A stretch of 64,000 nucleotides of DNA from Pseudomonas sp. Irchel 3A7. GTDB taxonomy: Bacteria; Pseudomonadota; Gammaproteobacteria; Pseudomonadales; Pseudomonadaceae. Every line of letters begins with the position of its first letter. Positions within the stretch are counted from its first letter, which is position 1. The notes below the pieces were generated by a model that worked only from the letters and a program-made list of their open reading frames with translations, made no database searches and was not told where the DNA came from. The position numbers and the translations under genes are program-made. The stretch spans positions 62,001 through 126,000 of the forward strand of contig NZ_FYED01000021.1 of NCBI RefSeq assembly GCF_900187565.1, written 5' to 3'. Shown piece by piece: positions 50,085 to 59,139 of the stretch.

Positions 50085-50675
50085 ATGAGTCTGCCGCTTT
50101 TTCCGCTGAACACGGTGCTGTTTCCAGGCTGCATCCTCGATCTGCAGATTTTCGAGGCGCGTTACCTGGACATGATCGGTCGCTGCATGAAACAGGGTGG
50201 CGGCTTCGGCGTGGTGTGCATTCTTGACGGCGAAGAGGTCGGCATCGCCCCGGCGGGTTACGCATTGGTCGGGTGCGAAGCGCTGATCACCGATTTCAAG
50301 CAACAGGACAACGGCCTGCTGGGCATTCGGGTGCAGGGCGGTCGGCGCTTCCATGTGTTGCGCACCGACGTGCAACGCGATCAGTTGATCGTGGCCGAAG
50401 TCGAGTGGCTGGACGAAGAGCCCGAGCAACCGTTGCAGGATGAAGACGCTGATCTGGTGGCCCTGCTCAAGGCCCTGGCCGAACACCCGATGGTCGAAGC
50501 GTTGAACATGGGCACCGAAGCGACCGGGCAACAGTCGCTGGCCAATCAGTTGGCGTACCTGTTGCCGTTCGCCGAACTGGACAAGATCGACCTGCTGCAA
50601 CTCGATGATCCGCAGCAGCGGCTGGATGCGATTCAGGCGCTGCTGGATGAGTTGCAGGGTGAGTTGTTTGCTTGA
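50085..50675 (+). CDS. Lon substrate-binding-domain protein (LonN-like)
   Basis: This 196-residue protein has the N-terminal domain of Lon protease without the ATPase or peptidase: SLPLFPLNTVLFPGCILDLQIFEARYLDMIGRC is the diagnostic start, and helices follow (LLKALAEHPMVEALNMGTEATGQQ, LAYLLPF). The ATG at 50085 has an AAGGAA ribosome-binding site six bases upstream, unlike the ATG at 50079. Standalone LON-domain proteins may bind unfolded or regulatory substrates, but no function is established. Coupling to lrgAB may be only positional. Confidence 0.9.
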   Translation: MSLPLFPLNTVLFPGCILDLQIFEARYLDMIGRCMKQGGGFGVVCILDGEEVGIAPAGYALVGCEALITDFKQQDNGLLGIRVQGGRRFHVLRTDVQRDQLIVAEVEWLDEEPEQPLQDEDADLVALLKALAEHPMVEALNMGTEATGQQSLANQLAYLLPFAELDKIDLLQLDDPQQRLDAIQALLDELQGELFA

Positions 50676-50678
50676 CGG

Positions 50679-50707
50679 TCAAAAGATCGCAGCCGGCGAT
50701 CTTTTGA
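50679..50707. terminator. Bidirectional terminator between convergent genes
   Basis: TCAAAAGATCGC and GCGATCTTTTGA form a perfect 12-base stem with loop AGCCG. The CTTTTGA/AAAAGA ends give short T-runs on both strands. It lies in the 35-base gap between the LON-domain gene and the DedA-PAP2 gene. This AAAAGATCGC unit is a common dispersed repeat in P. fluorescens. Confidence 0.75.
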
Positions 50708-50710
50708 TCT

Positions 50711-52027
50711 TCAATAGGCATACCGCAACATCGTATGCGGCAAATGCCGCAATACGAAGAATCCGAACAGCGCCACCAGCGAAGGCAACACCAGCCACCA
50801 GATCCTGGGCGGCATGGCGTTGAGTGACGTGCGGCGCTGAATCAGCCACAGGCTTGCTGCGCAGACGCAGGCCGCGAGCATCGCGCCGGCCAGCACATCG
50901 GTCGGCCAATGCGCCCCGAGGTACACCCGCGACAGGGCGATCGCCAGTGCCGGCAAGCAACCTACCAGCAGCCAGGTCAAGCGCATCCGTGGCGGTTGTC
51001 CACGGCCGGCGAGGACGGCGAGGGTCAGGAACAGTGCGAAGGCGCCCGAGGCATGACCGCTGGGCATGCTGTAACTGGTCAGCGGGTCGCTCAGCACTTC
51101 CGGGCGCATACGGGCGAAAAAGTGTTTGGTCGCGGTGTTGCCCAGCGCAGTGAACAACAGCGTGCTGCAAGCGAAGATCGCCTGGCGCCATTGTCGGGCG
51201 ATCAGCAGCAGCACGACCAGCAAGGCACTGAAGATCAGCATGTTGCGGAATTCACCGATCAGCGTGAAGACCACCGCCACTTCATCGAGCGTCGGGCTGC
51301 GATGCTCCTGCACCAGGGTCATCATCCCCTGATCGAGGGCAGTCAGGTGCGCGAAGCCGATAAACAGCCCCGCCAGAATCAGAAAGCTCATCCCGGTAAT
51401 GAACATCGTCGCCTTGCGGTGCTTGCGCAGGCTGCTGGTAGCGCTCAGTCCGACCATCAGCGCAATGCTGCCGGCGACGATCCCGGCCTGCGGCCAGAAG
51501 CCCTCAGGCAATGGCAGGCGAATGGCTGCGCCGGTGGCCCAGCCGGGCAGCAGGTACGCGACTGACCACCCTGCGCCGGCCAGCAGGCTGACGGCAAAAA
51601 AACGCGGGAACGGCATGTCGAACATCCCGGCCACCATGGGCAGCATGGGACGCAAAGGGCCGATAAAGCGCCCGACCAGCAAGCTGGCGATGCCATACCG
51701 CTGAAAGTACGCCTCGGCCCCGGCGATCCATTCCGGGTGATGGCGCAGGCCTGGCAGGCGCCGGATGTTCTGATGGAAATGACGCCCCAGAAAATAAGAA
51801 ACCACATCGCCGAGTACGCCGGCGAGGAAACCCAGCAATAACGTTTCGCTCAGTGACAGGGCACCGCTACCTGCCAGTACCGCCACGGCGAACAGCAAAA
51901 CCGTGCCGGGAACGATCAACCCGGCAATCGCCAGGCATTCGACGAAGGCCACGATGAACACCGCTGCCGCCAGCCATTGCGGGTTGACCGTCAGCCAACC
52001 AGTCACGCTATCGAGCCATGGGCCCAT
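50711..52027 (-). CDS. DedA-PAP2 fusion membrane phosphatase
   Basis: This 438-residue protein joins two membrane domains. Residues 1-195 are DedA-like (VECLAIAGLIVPGTVLLFAVAVLAG, LVGRFIGPLRPMLPMVAGM). Residues about 220-410 are a PAP2 phosphatase with the three motifs KHFFARMRP, SMPSGHASG and SRVYLGAHWPTDVLAG, all intact. It could dephosphorylate undecaprenyl pyrophosphate or another lipid and couple this to lipid movement; this is inferred from the two domains. About 10-11 membrane segments are visible. Confidence 0.93.
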   Translation of the reverse strand: MGPWLDSVTGWLTVNPQWLAAAVFIVAFVECLAIAGLIVPGTVLLFAVAVLAGSGALSLSETLLLGFLAGVLGDVVSYFLGRHFHQNIRRLPGLRHHPEWIAGAEAYFQRYGIASLLVGRFIGPLRPMLPMVAGMFDMPFPRFFAVSLLAGAGWSVAYLLPGWATGAAIRLPLPEGFWPQAGIVAGSIALMVGLSATSSLRKHRKATMFITGMSFLILAGLFIGFAHLTALDQGMMTLVQEHRSPTLDEVAVVFTLIGEFRNMLIFSALLVVLLLIARQWRQAIFACSTLLFTALGNTATKHFFARMRPEVLSDPLTSYSMPSGHASGAFALFLTLAVLAGRGQPPRMRLTWLLVGCLPALAIALSRVYLGAHWPTDVLAGAMLAACVCAASLWLIQRRTSLNAMPPRIWWLVLPSLVALFGFFVLRHLPHTMLRYAY

Positions 52028-52061
52028 AAATACAACTCCATTGAATGTTCAAATGCCTTTT

Positions 52062-52153
52062 TTGTGGGAGCGAGCCTGCTCGCGAATGCGCACTATCAGT
52101 CAACAAAGATGGTGCGTGTGCTGGCCTCTTCGCGAGCAGGCTCGCTCCCACAG
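52062..52153. repeat. REPIN (two inverted REP palindromes)
   Basis: Forward REP (52063-52086) and reverse REP (52129-52153) in the gap between the DedA-PAP2 start and the glycosylase stop. It lies upstream of the DedA-PAP2 gene, so it may affect its promoter side. Confidence 0.9.
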
Positions 52154-52185
52154 GGGATTTCTTTTGCTTCAAGTCCAGGTCAAGG

Positions 52186-52884
52186 TCAGGACAGCACAAA
52201 ATAATCGCGACCTTCGACCTGCCCCCTTCGCAGCGGGTTCCGCGTGCACCAGGCCGCGTAGGAGGCGTCGACGAAGCGGTACATCAGGTGTTCGTCGCGC
52301 CCATGGGGAATGCCCAGTCGCGTGGCCTGGATGACGTGGGCGGGCGTCTGGCCGACGTCTTCTACCAGCAACACCTCATGATCGAAGCGCTTGGCATCCC
52401 ACGCCGGTACCTTCAAACCTAGAGATTTGCACAGCAGAGTCTGCCCGGCACACAACTTTTGCGACGGGCGAGGGCGGCCCTGGGCGTCGGGGTTGTTCAA
52501 CAGCATTTGTGCCAGGCTCGCCGGTCCGCTCAGTTCGTCGACCCACGGATAGGCAGACTTGATCAGTACCGCGTTGCCCGGCCCCTGGGCGCTGAAATTT
52601 AGAGAGTCGCCGCCGCGGGCGTAATACATATAGATGTGGCCACCGTCCAGAAACAAAGCCTTACGCTTTTCTGTATAGCCCAGGGAGGCGTGGCTGCCTT
52701 TTTCGGCGCAGTAATAGGCTTCGGTCTCGATGATTCGGGCACTGAGCCAGAGGTCGCCGACCCGATGGCGGATGACTTTGCCCAGTAGATCCCGGGCCAG
52801 AACTTGCGCGTCGCGGTCGAAAAACGCGTCCGGAAGGCCCTTGGGCAGGCTCGCGGCGGACGCTCGAACAGTCAGGTTGGACAT
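52186..52884 (-). CDS. DNA-3-methyladenine glycosylase (AAG/MPG type)
   Basis: This 232-residue repair enzyme removes alkylated or deaminated purines. The AAG-type features are ARDLLGKVIRHRVGDLWLSARIIETEAYYCAEKGSHASLGYTEKRKALFLDGGHIYMYYARG, with the catalytic Glu in IIETEAY, and PSQKLCAGQTLLCKSLG. It is monomeric, without signal peptide. It lies divergent from proA; the 189-base gap holds both promoter regions. Confidence 0.95.
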   Translation of the reverse strand: MSNLTVRASAASLPKGLPDAFFDRDAQVLARDLLGKVIRHRVGDLWLSARIIETEAYYCAEKGSHASLGYTEKRKALFLDGGHIYMYYARGGDSLNFSAQGPGNAVLIKSAYPWVDELSGPASLAQMLLNNPDAQGRPRPSQKLCAGQTLLCKSLGLKVPAWDAKRFDHEVLLVEDVGQTPAHVIQATRLGIPHGRDEHLMYRFVDASYAAWCTRNPLRRGQVEGRDYFVLS

Positions 52885-53019
52885 GATGAACGGCGTTTAT
52901 CAGGGCTGATTGAGTCGTGATGATAACAATTTGCAGCTTAATCCCGGCTGAACGTCGGCAAATTGCCCTCCATTTCGACCATCCGCCCGTCACCGCTGTT
53001 AGTCGGGAGACACGACAGC

Positions 53020-53025
53020 TATAAT
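53020..53025 (+). promoter_or_regulatory. proA: Probable proA promoter -10 element
   Basis: TATAAT lies 49 bases before the proA start, giving a leader of about 42 bases. No convincing -35 is seen at 16-18 bases upstream. Confidence 0.45.
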
Positions 53026-53073
53026 CTGCCGCTTTACTCTTTACCAAGACCTTATCAAAGACCACTCCAGACC

Positions 53074-54345
53074 ATGACTGAGTCCGTTCTTGACTACATG
53101 ACCCGCCTGGGTCGCGCTGCCCGCGAAGCTTCCCGCGTCATCGGCCGTGCCAGCACTGCGCAGAAGAACCGCGCACTGCAGGCCGCCGCCAACGCGCTGG
53201 ACGCTGCCCGCGCCGAGCTGACCGCCGCCAATGAGCTGGACCTGGCAGCCGGCCGCGCCAATGGTCTGGAACCGGCGCTGATTGAACGCCTGGCGCTGAC
53301 CCCGGCCCGTATCGACGGCATGATCGTGGGGCTGCGTCAGGTAGCTGCGCTGCCGGACCCTGTCGGCGCCATCCGGGACATGAGCTATCGGCCGTCCGGG
53401 ATTCAGGTCGGCAAGGTGCGCGTGCCGCTGGGTGTGATCGGCATCATCTACGAATCGCGGCCGAACGTGACCATCGACGCCGCCAGCCTGTGCCTGAAGT
53501 CCGGCAACGCGACCATCCTGCGCGGCGGCTCCGAAGCCATTCATTCCAACCGTGCCATCGCCGCCTGCATCCAGCGCGGCCTGGCTGAAGCCGATCTGCC
53601 GGCTGCCGTGGTGCAAGTGGTCGAAACAACCGACCGTGCCGCCGTTGGTGCGCTGATCAGCATGCCTGAATACGTCGACGTCATCGTGCCCCGGGGCGGT
53701 CGCGGTCTGATCGAACGAGTCAGTCGCGATGCCCGGGTGCCCGTGATCAAGCATCTGGACGGCATCTGCCACGTTTACGTCAGTGCCCACGCCGACCTGC
53801 CGAAAGCCCAGCGCATTGCGTTCAATGCCAAGACTTACCGCTATGGCATCTGCGGTGCGATGGAAACGCTGCTGGTCGATCAAGTCGTTGCCAAAGATTT
53901 CCTGCCGTCGATGGCTGCCCAGTTCCGCGAAAAAGGCGTCGAACTGCGCGGCTGCGAACGCACCCGGGCAATCATCGATGCGCTGCCGGCCACCGAGGAA
54001 GACTGGAGCACCGAATACCTGGCGCCGATCCTGTCTATCCGTGTGGTCGACGGACTGGAGCAGGCCATCGAGCACATCAACCATTACGGCTCTCACCACA
54101 CCGATTCGATCGTCAGCGAACACCAGGGCGACACCCGGCGTTTTGTAGCTGAAGTCGACTCGTCGTCGGTGATGATCAATACCCCGACATGCTTTGCCGA
54201 TGGCTTTGAATACGGATTGGGTGCCGAGATCGGCATTTCTACTGATAAGCTGCACGCCCGTGGCCCGGTCGGCCTCGAAGGTTTGACCTGCGAGAAGTAC
54301 GTCGTGGTCGGTGATGGCCAGTTGCGCGGACAGGAGCCGGTCTGA
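53074..54345 (+). CDS. proA: Gamma-glutamyl phosphate reductase
   Basis: ProA (423 residues) reduces gamma-glutamyl phosphate to glutamate semialdehyde in proline synthesis. It begins MTESVLDYMTRLGRAAREASRVIGRAST. The NADPH region includes LRGGSEAIHSNRAIA, the conserved VPRGGRGLIERV, and the catalytic Cys lies in RYGICGAMETLLVD. Its partner proB is not in the window. It is followed by nadD two bases later. Confidence 0.98.
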   Translation: MTESVLDYMTRLGRAAREASRVIGRASTAQKNRALQAAANALDAARAELTAANELDLAAGRANGLEPALIERLALTPARIDGMIVGLRQVAALPDPVGAIRDMSYRPSGIQVGKVRVPLGVIGIIYESRPNVTIDAASLCLKSGNATILRGGSEAIHSNRAIAACIQRGLAEADLPAAVVQVVETTDRAAVGALISMPEYVDVIVPRGGRGLIERVSRDARVPVIKHLDGICHVYVSAHADLPKAQRIAFNAKTYRYGICGAMETLLVDQVVAKDFLPSMAAQFREKGVELRGCERTRAIIDALPATEEDWSTEYLAPILSIRVVDGLEQAIEHINHYGSHHTDSIVSEHQGDTRRFVAEVDSSSVMINTPTCFADGFEYGLGAEIGISTDKLHARGPVGLEGLTCEKYVVVGDGQLRGQEPV

Positions 54346-54346
54346 C

Positions 54347-55036
54347 TTGGGCGACCTCGACCCGTCAGCCCCGGTAACCGCCAGCGTGCCTCGACCTCGC
54401 CGCATTGGTGTACTGGGCGGGACCTTCGACCCGGTGCACGTCGGCCATTTGCGCGGCGCGCTGGAAGTCGCCGAATCGCTGGCGCTCGATGAGCTGCGTC
54501 TGGTGCCCAGTGCCAGGCCGCCCCATCGGGACACGCCGCAAGTTTCGGCAAAGGACCGTTTGGCGATGGTCAAGTGCGCGGTGGCCGGTGTGGCGCCGTT
54601 GATGGTGGATGCCCGCGAATTGCAGCGGGACAAACCGTCCTACACCATCGATACCCTGGAACTGATGCGTGCCGAACTGGCCGCGGATGACCAGGTTTTT
54701 CTGCTTTTGGGCTGGGACGCGTTTTGCGGCCTGCCCACTTGGCATCGCTGGGAAGAGTTGCTCCAGCATTGCCACATCCTGGTGCTGCAACGCCCGGATG
54801 CCGACAGCGAACCGCCGGATGCCTTGCGCAACCTGCTGGCAGCGCGCTCGGTGAGCGACCCGCTGGCCCTCAAGGGGCCGAGCGGACAGATTGCATTCGT
54901 CTGGCAGACACCGCTCGCGGTATCCGCCACCCAGATCCGTCAACTGCTGGCCAGCGGTAAGTCGGTACGTTTCCTGGTGCCCGACGCGGTCCTGGCCTAC
55001 ATCGATGCGCACGGACTTTACCGTGCGTCGAACTGA
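54347..55036 (+). CDS. nadD: Nicotinate-nucleotide adenylyltransferase
   Basis: NadD (229 residues from this start) makes nicotinate adenine dinucleotide in NAD synthesis. It has the nucleotidyltransferase motif GGTFDPVHVGH and the C-terminal SATQIRQLLASG. The start is uncertain: TTG at 54347 follows AGGAG by ten bases, and GTG at 54386 would give a 13-residue-shorter protein. The nadD-rsfS-rlmH order is conserved. Active-site residues are intact. Confidence 0.96.
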   Translation: MGDLDPSAPVTASVPRPRRIGVLGGTFDPVHVGHLRGALEVAESLALDELRLVPSARPPHRDTPQVSAKDRLAMVKCAVAGVAPLMVDARELQRDKPSYTIDTLELMRAELAADDQVFLLLGWDAFCGLPTWHRWEELLQHCHILVLQRPDADSEPPDALRNLLAARSVSDPLALKGPSGQIAFVWQTPLAVSATQIRQLLASGKSVRFLVPDAVLAYIDAHGLYRASN

Positions 55037-55109
55037 AGAGGAGTGCCTCAAGGCACGTGGCAACAACGTGTATTGAAGCACCCGAACATACGAGCAAAAC
55101 GAGTTTTAT

Positions 55110-55604
55110 ATGACGAACAACGACGTAAACAAAGTTAAGCGCAAAGGCACGTTCAAGAGTGCCCCGCTGCCTGAGAAAGTCCTCGCTGCCGAGCCGCCAA
55201 AAGGCGACGAACTGGTCAAGATTGCCGTCGCGGCCCTGGAAGACGTCAAGGCCCAGGACGTGCTGGTCATCGACGTTCGCGACAAGCAGAGCATCACCGA
55301 CTACATGATCATCGCCACCGGTACCTCCAACCGCCAGATCGGCGCGATGCTGGACAAGGTCCGCGAAGCCGTCAAAGCCCTGGGTATCAAGCCGCTGGGT
55401 GAAGAAGGCAAGGGCGACAGCGACTGGGTGTTGCTGGACATGGACGACGTGATCGTTCACATGATGACCTCCAACGCCCGCCAGTTCTACGACCTGGAGC
55501 GCCTGTGGAAAGGTGCCGAGCAGAGCCGTGCCGCCGATGGCAAACACCACAGCCCTGAAGTTGGTCACGAGCATTTCAACAAGCTCAACAAAGACCAGGA
55601 ATAA
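55110..55604 (+). CDS. rsfS: Ribosomal silencing factor RsfS
   Basis: RsfS (164 residues) binds ribosomal protein L14 and blocks subunit joining when nutrients are low. The family core is DVRDKQSITDYMIIATGTSNRQIGAMLDKVREAVK, ending DVIVHMMTSNARQFYDLERLW. The first 20 residues and the last 25 are longer than in E. coli, as is usual in Pseudomonas. It lies nine bases upstream of rlmH. Confidence 0.97.
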   Translation: MTNNDVNKVKRKGTFKSAPLPEKVLAAEPPKGDELVKIAVAALEDVKAQDVLVIDVRDKQSITDYMIIATGTSNRQIGAMLDKVREAVKALGIKPLGEEGKGDSDWVLLDMDDVIVHMMTSNARQFYDLERLWKGAEQSRAADGKHHSPEVGHEHFNKLNKDQE

Positions 55605-55613
55605 GGAACGGCT

Positions 55614-56081
55614 GTGCGACTGCGACTGATCGCCGTCGGTTCACGCATGCCCAAATGGGTGGAAGAAGGCTGGCATGAATATGCCAAGCGTCTTCCGTCC
55701 GAGCTGGCGCTGGAACTGGTGGAAATACCGCTCAACACCCGTGGCAAGAATGCCGACGTGGCACGCTTCATCCGTCAGGAAGGCGAAGCCATGCTGGCCA
55801 AGGTCGGGCCGAACGAGCGCGTTGTCACCCTCGAAGTCCACGGCAAGCCCTGGAGTACCGAGCAACTGGCGGTCGAGCTCGATCGCTGGCGGCTGGACTC
55901 GCGCACAGTGAATTTCATGGTCGGTGGCCCCGAAGGGCTGGCGCCGGAAGTCTGTGCACGCGCCGATCAGCGCTGGTCGCTCTCGCCATTGACGTTGCCG
56001 CACCCGCTGGTGCGCATTCTGATCGGCGAACAGCTGTATCGTGCCTGGACCGTGTTGTCCGGCCACCCTTACCACAAGTAA
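55614..56081 (+). CDS. rlmH: 23S rRNA (pseudouridine1915-N3)-methyltransferase RlmH
   Basis: RlmH (155 residues) methylates pseudouridine 1915 of 23S rRNA. It starts with GTG at 55614 (MRLRLIAVGSRMPKWVEEGWHEYAKRLP), and the knotted SPOUT fold shows FMVGGPEGLAPEV and LPHPLVRILIGEQLYRAWTV, near the AdoMet site. The start of mrdA follows after ten bases. Confidence 0.98.
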   Translation: MRLRLIAVGSRMPKWVEEGWHEYAKRLPSELALELVEIPLNTRGKNADVARFIRQEGEAMLAKVGPNERVVTLEVHGKPWSTEQLAVELDRWRLDSRTVNFMVGGPEGLAPEVCARADQRWSLSPLTLPHPLVRILIGEQLYRAWTVLSGHPYHK

Positions 56082-56091
56082 TTCTGCCCTC

Positions 56092-57987
56092 ATGTCCCAG
56101 CCGATCCGAATCAAGGACCACGAAAAAGACGCCCGTCTGGTGCGTGGCCGCGTCGTGTTCGGGGCAATCGCGGTGGTGGCACTGATCGGGGTGCTGATCG
56201 CGCGCCTGTATTATCTGCAGGTGATCCAGTACGAGTACCACTCGACCCTGTCGGAAAACAATCGCGTCCATGTGCAGCCGATTCCGCCGACTCGCGGGTT
56301 GATTTTCGACCGTAACGGCGTGGTGATTGCCGACAACCGGCCGAGCTTCAGCCTGAGCATGACCCGCGAGCGTTCCGGCAACTGGCAACAGGTGCTCGAC
56401 GTGATCGTCGAGGTGCTGGAGCTGACGCCCGAGGACCGGGTGATATTCGAGAAGCGTATGCGTCAGGGACGCCGGCCGTTCGAGCCGGTGCCGATCCTGT
56501 TCGAGCTGACCGAAGAGCAGATCGCCCGGATCGCCGTGAACCAGTTCCGGTTGCCGGGGGTGGAAGTGGTCGCGCAACTGGTTCGTCACTATCCACAGGG
56601 CGCGCACTTTGCGCACTCGGTGGGGTACATGGGGCGGATCAACGAGAAAGAGCTGAAGTCCCTCGATCCGGTCAATTACAGCGGCACCCACCACATCGGC
56701 AAAACCGGCATCGAGCGGTTCTACGAACCGGAGCTGCACGGCCAGGTGGGTTACGAGGAAGTCGAAACCAACGCCCGGGGCCGCGTGCTGCGCGTACTCA
56801 AGCGTACCGATCCGATCCCCGGCAAGGACATTGTCCTGAGCCTGGACATCAAATTGCAGGAAGCCGCCGAAGCCGCACTGGGTGGTCGCCGCGGCGCGGT
56901 GGTGGCACTGGACCCGAAAACCGGTGAGGTACTGGCGATGGTCAGCCAGCCGAGTTTCGACCCGAACCTGTTTGTCACCGGCATCAGCTTCAAGGCCTAT
57001 TCCGAACTGCGCGATTCCATCGACCGGCCGCTGTTCAACCGCGTGCTGCGTGGTTTGTACCCGCCGGGCTCGACGATCAAGCCGGCGGTGGCGATTGCCG
57101 GACTGGACGCGGGCGTGGTGACAGCCTCGTCCCGGGTGTTCGATCCGGGCTATTACATGCTGCCCAACTACGATCACAAATACCGCAACTGGAACCGTAC
57201 CGGTGACGGTTTCGTTGATCTCGATACGGCGATCATGCGTTCCAACGATACCTACTTCTATGACCTGGCGCACAAGCTGGGGATCGATCGGTTGTCGGCC
57301 TACATGACCAAGTTCGGTATCGGTCAGAAAGTCTCCCTGGACATGTTCGAAGAATCGCCGGGGTTGATGCCGACCCGGGAATGGAAGCGCGCGACGCGTC
57401 GTCAGGCGTGGTTCCCGGGGGAGACACTGATTCTCGGGATTGGTCAGGGCTACATGCAGTCAACGCCGTTGCAGTTGGCCCAGGCCACGGCACTGGTGGC
57501 CAACAAAGGTATCTGGAATCGTCCGCATCTGGCCAAGACCATTGAAGGCGAGAAACCGGTGGATCAGAACCCGATGCCGGACATCATCCTGCGCGATCCG
57601 GCGGACTGGACCCGGGTCAACCATGGCATGCAGCAGGTGATGCATGGCGCCCGTGGTACTGCGCGCAAAGCCTCGATCGGTGCGCAATACCGGATCGCCG
57701 GCAAGAGTGGTACGGCCCAGGTGGTCGCGATCAAGCAGGGTGAGAAGTACGACCGCTCCAAGGTGCAGGAACGCCATCGCGACCACGCCTTGTTCGTCGG
57801 CTTCGCACCGGCTGATGACCCGAAGATCGTGGTCTCGGTGATGGTCGAGAACGGCGAGTCCGGCTCCGGCGTGGCCGCACCGGTGGTGCGTCAGGTCATG
57901 GACGCCTGGTTGCTGGACCAGGATGGCCACCTCAAGGCCGAGTACGCCAACCCTATCAGCGCGGAGGCTACGGCCCGTGAAGAATAA
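56092..57987 (+). CDS. mrdA: Penicillin-binding protein 2 (elongation transpeptidase)
   Basis: PBP2 (631 residues) crosslinks peptidoglycan during cell elongation, working with RodA. One N-terminal membrane anchor (about 21-41) is followed by a dimerisation domain, and the transpeptidase motifs are GSTIKP (SxxK), SND (SxN) and KSGTAQ (KTG-type). The ATG at 56092 begins MSQPIRIKDHEKDARLVRGRVVFGAIA. It overlaps the GTG start of rodA by 11 bases. Confidence 0.98.
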   Translation: MSQPIRIKDHEKDARLVRGRVVFGAIAVVALIGVLIARLYYLQVIQYEYHSTLSENNRVHVQPIPPTRGLIFDRNGVVIADNRPSFSLSMTRERSGNWQQVLDVIVEVLELTPEDRVIFEKRMRQGRRPFEPVPILFELTEEQIARIAVNQFRLPGVEVVAQLVRHYPQGAHFAHSVGYMGRINEKELKSLDPVNYSGTHHIGKTGIERFYEPELHGQVGYEEVETNARGRVLRVLKRTDPIPGKDIVLSLDIKLQEAAEAALGGRRGAVVALDPKTGEVLAMVSQPSFDPNLFVTGISFKAYSELRDSIDRPLFNRVLRGLYPPGSTIKPAVAIAGLDAGVVTASSRVFDPGYYMLPNYDHKYRNWNRTGDGFVDLDTAIMRSNDTYFYDLAHKLGIDRLSAYMTKFGIGQKVSLDMFEESPGLMPTREWKRATRRQAWFPGETLILGIGQGYMQSTPLQLAQATALVANKGIWNRPHLAKTIEGEKPVDQNPMPDIILRDPADWTRVNHGMQQVMHGARGTARKASIGAQYRIAGKSGTAQVVAIKQGEKYDRSKVQERHRDHALFVGFAPADDPKIVVSVMVENGESGSGVAAPVVRQVMDAWLLDQDGHLKAEYANPISAEATAREE

Positions 57988-59122
57988 TTTCGATCGCATG
58001 CTCTCCAGCGAGGATGTGATGCGGCGTCGCGCGACGCTGTTGCAACGAATGCATATCGACGGTGTGTTGCTGATCCTGCTTCTGACACTGGCTGCCGGCA
58101 GCCTGTTTGTCTTGTATTCCGCCAGTGGCAAAAGCTGGGATCTGTTGGCCAAACAGGCCACTTCATTCGGCATCGGCCTGGTGTCGATGATCGTCATTGC
58201 CCAGTTCGAGCCGCGCTTCATGGCGCGCTGGGTGCCGGTCGGCTATGTCATTGGCGTGCTGTTGCTGGTGGTGGTGGACGTCATGGGCCACAACGCCATG
58301 GGCGCCACGCGCTGGATCAACATCCCCGGTGTCATCCGCTTCCAGCCATCGGAGTTCATGAAGATCCTGATGCCGGCGACCATTGCCTGGTACCTCTCCA
58401 AGCGTACCTTGCCGCCACAGCTCAAGCATGTGGGCATCAGCCTTATGTTGATTGGCGTGCCGTTCATTCTTATCGTGCGTCAACCGGACCTCGGCACTTC
58501 GCTGCTGATCCTGGCCGGGGGCGCGTTCGTGCTGTTCATGGGGGGCCTGCGCTGGCGCTGGATTCTCAGCGTGCTGGCGGCAACGGTCCCGGTGGCGATC
58601 GCCATGTGGTATTTCGTCATGCATGACTACCAGAAGCAGCGAGTGCTGACGTTCCTCGACCCTGAAAGCGATCCATTGGGCACCGGCTGGAACATCATTC
58701 AGTCCAAGGCTGCCATCGGGTCCGGCGGCGTATTTGGCAAAGGATGGCTGCTGGGTACCCAGTCACACCTGGATTTCCTCCCGGAAAGCCACACCGACTT
58801 CATTATTGCGGTCATGGGCGAAGAGTTCGGCCTGGTAGGCATCTGCGCGCTGTTGCTGATCTACCTGCTGTTGATCGGTCGTGGCCTGGTGATTACCGCC
58901 CAGGCCCAGACCTTGTTCGGCAAGTTGCTGGCGGGCGCCCTGACCATGACGTTTTTTGTATATGTTTTCGTCAACATCGGTATGGTCAGTGGCCTGTTGC
59001 CGGTGGTGGGGGTGCCGTTGCCGTTCATTAGCTACGGAGGAACTTCGCTGGTGACGCTGCTGTCAGCGTTTGGGGTTTTGATGTCGATCCATACCCATCG
59101 CAAGTGGATCGCGCAGGTTTGA
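57977..59122 (+). CDS. rodA: Peptidoglycan glycosyltransferase RodA
   Basis: RodA (381 residues) polymerises glycan strands for the elongation machinery. Start GTG at 57977 gives MKNNFDRMLSSEDVMRRRATLLQRMH, the usual Pseudomonas N-terminus. SEDS-family features include the RQPDLGTSLLIL segment, the long periplasmic loop and the C-terminal PLPFISYGGTSLVT. About ten membrane segments are visible. The mrdA-rodA-mltB-rlpA-dacA order is a standard elongation cluster. Confidence 0.98.
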   Translation: MKNNFDRMLSSEDVMRRRATLLQRMHIDGVLLILLLTLAAGSLFVLYSASGKSWDLLAKQATSFGIGLVSMIVIAQFEPRFMARWVPVGYVIGVLLLVVVDVMGHNAMGATRWINIPGVIRFQPSEFMKILMPATIAWYLSKRTLPPQLKHVGISLMLIGVPFILIVRQPDLGTSLLILAGGAFVLFMGGLRWRWILSVLAATVPVAIAMWYFVMHDYQKQRVLTFLDPESDPLGTGWNIIQSKAAIGSGGVFGKGWLLGTQSHLDFLPESHTDFIIAVMGEEFGLVGICALLLIYLLLIGRGLVITAQAQTLFGKLLAGALTMTFFVYVFVNIGMVSGLLPVVGVPLPFISYGGTSLVTLLSAFGVLMSIHTHRKWIAQV

Positions 59123-59139
59123 ATAAGGTGAAGAGTTCA

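Noticed and set aside
2280..52153. CRISPR array
   Set aside because: The repeated palindromes are scattered, inverted in pairs and not regularly spaced, so they are REP elements.
55915..57273. 452-residue minus-strand frame opposite mrdA
   Set aside because: Antisense shadow of a well-defined PBP2; low-complexity composition.
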